Assembly: GCA_016776705.1 (NCBI GenBank)
Contig: JADHSW010000001.1
Location: 1-43,632, forward strand
Source: Rhodospirillales bacterium
Lineage (GTDB): Bacteria; Pseudomonadota; Alphaproteobacteria; Rhodospirillales; JABHCV01
Direction: 5' to 3'
Length of the DNA: 43,632 nt
Part shown: positions 41,204-43,632 of the stretch, piece after piece
Layout: the number at the start of each line of letters is the position of its first letter
How positions within the stretch are numbered: position 1 is the first letter of the stretch
Notes under the pieces: model-generated
What the model was told of the DNA's origin: nothing
What the model saw: only the letters and a program-made list of their open reading frames with translations
Databases searched by the model: none
Translations under genes and position numbers: made by a program

Positions 41204-42886
41204 GTGATTCAAGGTGGATTTTTGAAAAAACTGCAATGGACATGGCTATCTCAAATGGGCAATTGGAAAAAAATATTTTCAAGACGCCAAAATTGGCACC
41301 GGTTTTTAAACAAACTTCAAGTCGTTGTTGAGCCAAGGTTTCTTCACGAACTTATAATACCCCAAGATATTATCAGCATAGCAGACAAGATAAATTTGAC
41401 AGAAGGCCAAGAAACTAAGGTTTTCCGATTTATTATTGCCGCTTCTGTTTTCAATGGAATTCTCGTTGGCCTACCCGGCACTCTCGGATGGGGAGTTGTT
41501 GCAGCATATGCAGTGGAAGTTCTTATGGCACTTCAAATAGCTAGGATGGTCGGGTTAATTGAATCAGCCGCGATTTTTCAAATTCCTAAAATTTTAAAGC
41601 TGATCGCTGCAACAGGAATAGCCACTTTCACAATTGCCATATTGTTCAAGGCGGTATTGCACCTTGTTTTCAACATTATGTCTAACATAGCACCAGTTGG
41701 TTGGGCTGCTGGTACTGCCGCAATATTTACTACACTATTTTATGGGTTGTTTATTTACCTCGCGTTCTTGGAAATAAAAAATTTCGGAAGAGAGAAAAAA
41801 CTTTCCCTTCGGTCAATGATGCGCATCTCAGGCCATGCCTTCAAATATACTCGGGAGATTGGCAAGAGCATAACCAAGCTAATTTTCAAAGATGCTCCAA
41901 GGCTATTCAATGATGTGCGTAAGAATGTAACCGATGCATGGAATGGCGTAATTAATGTCCAAGGAAGAATAAAGGGTGAGATATTTCTTGCGGGTTGTTT
42001 GGCTTATCTTCTTCAAGGCAATTACAAAGGCTTAGAAGGCCCATTTGCCCAACTCTGGATAGAGTCTTGGAGATTGGCATTTCCTAATAAATTGACACCT
42101 GACGCAGGGCTTGAAGAAATCAAGGCTCTAGCGGAAAGTTATGATGGTGATGCTTTCGTTAAGATTCAGCAAAATGTTAATTCAAAATTTTATGAAGTTT
42201 TGGAGGCTACCCATGAAAATATTGATGGTGACGATTGGTCTGCAGATTTACTCGAAGGTCAAAATCACCCTGTTAGTGATGCAATTTTTTACAATTCTGA
42301 AACAGGCAGAGCCTACGAGATAAATTACAAATTTACTGAGAACAAATACTACATAGAAAGCCACATTCAAAATCATCCAGATGTGCCTGTAGTCGCTCCG
42401 CCAGAGATTGCAGAAAAAATGAATAACCCCCTCGTTATCAGCGGCAAATATGAACATGGTGAAGTTCTAGATATTTCAGAAAACAATTTTGATGAATTGC
42501 TTGAAAATTCTTATGACCTATATCTAGAAGCTGGAGCCGCTGCTGCCGGAATGACTGCTCTAGCAATCAGTATGCTCCCATTTCTTTCCGCATATAAGCG
42601 AGGCAAGATTACACGCGAACAAATCTCAAAGGCTTTGAGTAAATTTGTTCCAAAAATAGCTGGCAGAACATTAAACAGAATTTTGATGCTAACCTTGCTA
42701 GGTCCAGTCTACGGAATGTTTTTGGTCGCAGGGATTGGATTTAAGTCCACTATTATTGATGATGTTGGGATGGGAGAGCCTCTGCCAGATCCATCTTCAA
42801 CTCCCGAGCCACCTGTAGAGCCAAAAACTAAGAAGCAGTTTTCCCGACGTTCAATTATAACACTTTCATTTCGTGAAGAATTTTGA
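41204..42886 (+). CDS. Large membrane protein of unknown family
   Basis: Up to 560 codons from GTG 41204; a TTG at 41222 after AAGGTGGA is the other likely start. After a basic, Trp-rich N-terminus there are two or three hydrophobic hairpins (about residues 74-110, 130-160 and 165-195: KVFRFIIAASVFNGILVGLP, LIAATGIATFTIAILFKAVL, GTAAIFTTLFYGLFIYLAFL). A soluble middle follows (about 200-440; DAIFYNSETGRAYEINYK, HPDVPVVAPPEIAEKM), then two more hydrophobic stretches near 450-470 and 505-525, and a proline-rich acidic tail ending in basic residues. I recognise no family. Base composition is AT-rich like the rest of the element. Confidence 0.6.
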   Translation: MIQGGFLKKLQWTWLSQMGNWKKIFSRRQNWHRFLNKLQVVVEPRFLHELIIPQDIISIADKINLTEGQETKVFRFIIAASVFNGILVGLPGTLGWGVVAAYAVEVLMALQIARMVGLIESAAIFQIPKILKLIAATGIATFTIAILFKAVLHLVFNIMSNIAPVGWAAGTAAIFTTLFYGLFIYLAFLEIKNFGREKKLSLRSMMRISGHAFKYTREIGKSITKLIFKDAPRLFNDVRKNVTDAWNGVINVQGRIKGEIFLAGCLAYLLQGNYKGLEGPFAQLWIESWRLAFPNKLTPDAGLEEIKALAESYDGDAFVKIQQNVNSKFYEVLEATHENIDGDDWSADLLEGQNHPVSDAIFYNSETGRAYEINYKFTENKYYIESHIQNHPDVPVVAPPEIAEKMNNPLVISGKYEHGEVLDISENNFDELLENSYDLYLEAGAAAAGMTALAISMLPFLSAYKRGKITREQISKALSKFVPKIAGRTLNRILMLTLLGPVYGMFLVAGIGFKSTIIDDVGMGEPLPDPSSTPEPPVEPKTKKQFSRRSIITLSFREEF

Positions 42887-42952
42887 GTTGAAAATCTAGC
42901 TTTATCAGCTCGGACTTTTTCAAGGTAAAAATCCAATTTCACATCACCTATC

Positions 42953-43066
42953 CTAAACCATGTCTTTACCCAACGAGGTGGAGAATGCCTCCTCAATCAA
43001 TTCAATCGAACTGTCTTGTTCGTATTTTTCTTTGAACTCTCCACGCTTATTCTCGAAGAATTTGGA
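42953..43066 (-). pseudogene. C-terminal tail of a truncated minus-strand gene
   Basis: On the minus strand a coding-like stretch reads KFFENKRGEFKEKYEQDSSI then ELIEEAFSTSLGKDMV and a TAG. It is preceded directly by an in-frame TAA at 43067-43069 and has no start codon. The helical, charged composition looks like real protein, but it is too short to assign. It ends exactly where the 5'-less GGDEF gene begins to look coding on the other strand, so both seem cut at one join. Confidence 0.3.
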
Positions 43067-43632
43067 TTATAAATAGGTATGGGATAGACATATTTGGCGA
43101 TCTGACAGGGACAAAATGTTGGAAGGGATTACAACAAGGGCAATCAGGGCCTTGTAGTTTTTGCACTAACGACAGATTAGTCGATTCCAGTGGCAACCCC
43201 ACGGGAGTTTATGTGTGGGAATTTAAGAATACTACAAATAACAACTGGTATGAGTGCCGGGATCAAGCCGTTAAATGGATAGACGGGAGACTTGTGCGCA
43301 TAGAATTTGCAACAGATATCACTGCGCGAAAATTGATGGAAGATGAAATACGCCACCTAGCTCTTACCGATCCCTTAACAGGAGTGGCTAATCGCAACCA
43401 GTTTCATCAAAAATTCAATGACGCAATCAAAATAGCTAATCGTCAAGAAAGCATAACTGGTCTTCTCATGCTGGACCTTGATGGTTTCAAATCTATCAAC
43501 GATAACTATGGTCATCCGACAGGGGATGCATTACTTAATTGGGTAGCTGTCTCTTTACAAGAAATCTCACGTGAAACTGACAACATCGCCCGTCTTGGCG
43601 GTGATGAATTTGCAGTCATTGTTGTCAATCCT
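43036..43632 (+). CDS. PAS-GGDEF diguanylate cyclase, 5'-truncated and running off the right edge
   Basis: 199 codons open to the edge, closed upstream by TGA at 43033-43035, with no good start codon before the domain. A PAS-like part begins near INRYGIDIFGDLTGTKCWKG, with GPCSFCTNDRLVDSSGNPTG, WYECRDQAVKWIDGRLV and FATDIT. A short helix leads to a GGDEF domain: LTDPLTGVANRNQFHQKF, LMLDLDGFKSINDNYGH, and the active motif ARLGGDEFAVIV. The GGDEF core is intact as far as seen and would make cyclic di-GMP. Missing the first PAS residues and a start, it is either a remnant or depends on a start I cannot see. Confidence 0.75.

Noticed and set aside
42960..43073. A plus-strand ORF of 37 codons starting MSLPNEVENASS
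   Set aside because: It is antisense to the more protein-like minus-strand tail and ends at the recombination join.
1..43632. CRISPR arrays, rRNA genes and complete tRNAs
   Set aside because: No regularly spaced direct repeats, no rRNA-like sequence and no complete cloverleaf were seen on either strand.

Overview
The window looks like a moderately GC-rich alphaproteobacterial chromosome, probably a marine Rhodospirillales-type organism. This is an inference from gene content: a FecR-domain giant adhesin with a PrtD-like type I exporter, a DivK-type receiver, a fused carnitine dehydrogenase/betainyl-CoA thioesterase, and MttB- and DmdA-family methyltransferases. From about 35.5 kb onward the sequence becomes AT-rich accessory DNA.

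Left third (1-16 kb). The start of a large FecR-domain surface protein runs off the left edge on the minus strand. It is followed by two small hypothetical genes, an MmgE/PrpD protein, a decayed methyltransferase tail, a response regulator/PP2C phosphatase whose receiver lacks the usual Asp, a glycerophosphodiesterase and an EamA transporter. A sulfate-assimilation operon (cysI-cysH-cysC, with ATGA overlaps) runs from a well-formed promoter that contains a direct repeat. A type I secretion operon (tolC-ABC-hlyD, minus strand) meets it tail to tail; its tolC carries a one-base frameshift. A small membrane protein and a DivK-like receiver follow.

Middle (15.6-35.3 kb). This is a catabolic locus for quaternary amines. 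A CdhR-like AraC/GlxA regulator is divergent from cdhC (BKACE), a cdhA-cdhB fusion, an SDR, an acyl-CoA dehydrogenase, an NDP-forming acyl-CoA ligase and caiD. Together they can be read as gamma-butyrobetaine/carnitine -> crotonobetainyl-CoA/carnitinyl-CoA -> 3-dehydrocarnitine -> betainyl-CoA -> glycine betaine. A convergent operon holds an MttB-family (non-pyrrolysine) methyltransferase, an enolase-superfamily protein and a 3-hydroxyisobutyrate-dehydrogenase-like enzyme. A GcvA-like LysR regulator is divergent from a DmdA/GcvT-like folate-type protein, with two perfect palindromes between them. A Tat-exported binding protein, two permeases and a fused double ATPase form a peptide/opine-type ABC importer that may feed this locus.

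Right end (35.5-43.6 kb). This is a mosaic of mobile and accessory DNA. A truncated IS256-family transposase is fused in frame to an unrelated tail. Then come three nuclease-like genes on one strand (a secreted SNase, an SNase with extra N- and C-terminal domains, and a RecA/DnaB-like domain lacking a P-loop fused to a PD-(D/E)xK-like domain) and a secreted hypothetical. An exact 50-nt 3' portion of a tRNA gene is probably an integration att site. It is followed by an HTH protein whose stop codon lies in that tRNA piece, a 560-residue membrane protein of unknown family, and a junction where two truncated genes abut (a short minus-strand tail and a 5'-less PAS-GGDEF gene). No integrase is visible in the window. 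The two most novel parts are the nuclease/att mosaic and the combined carnitine-betaine demethylation locus.
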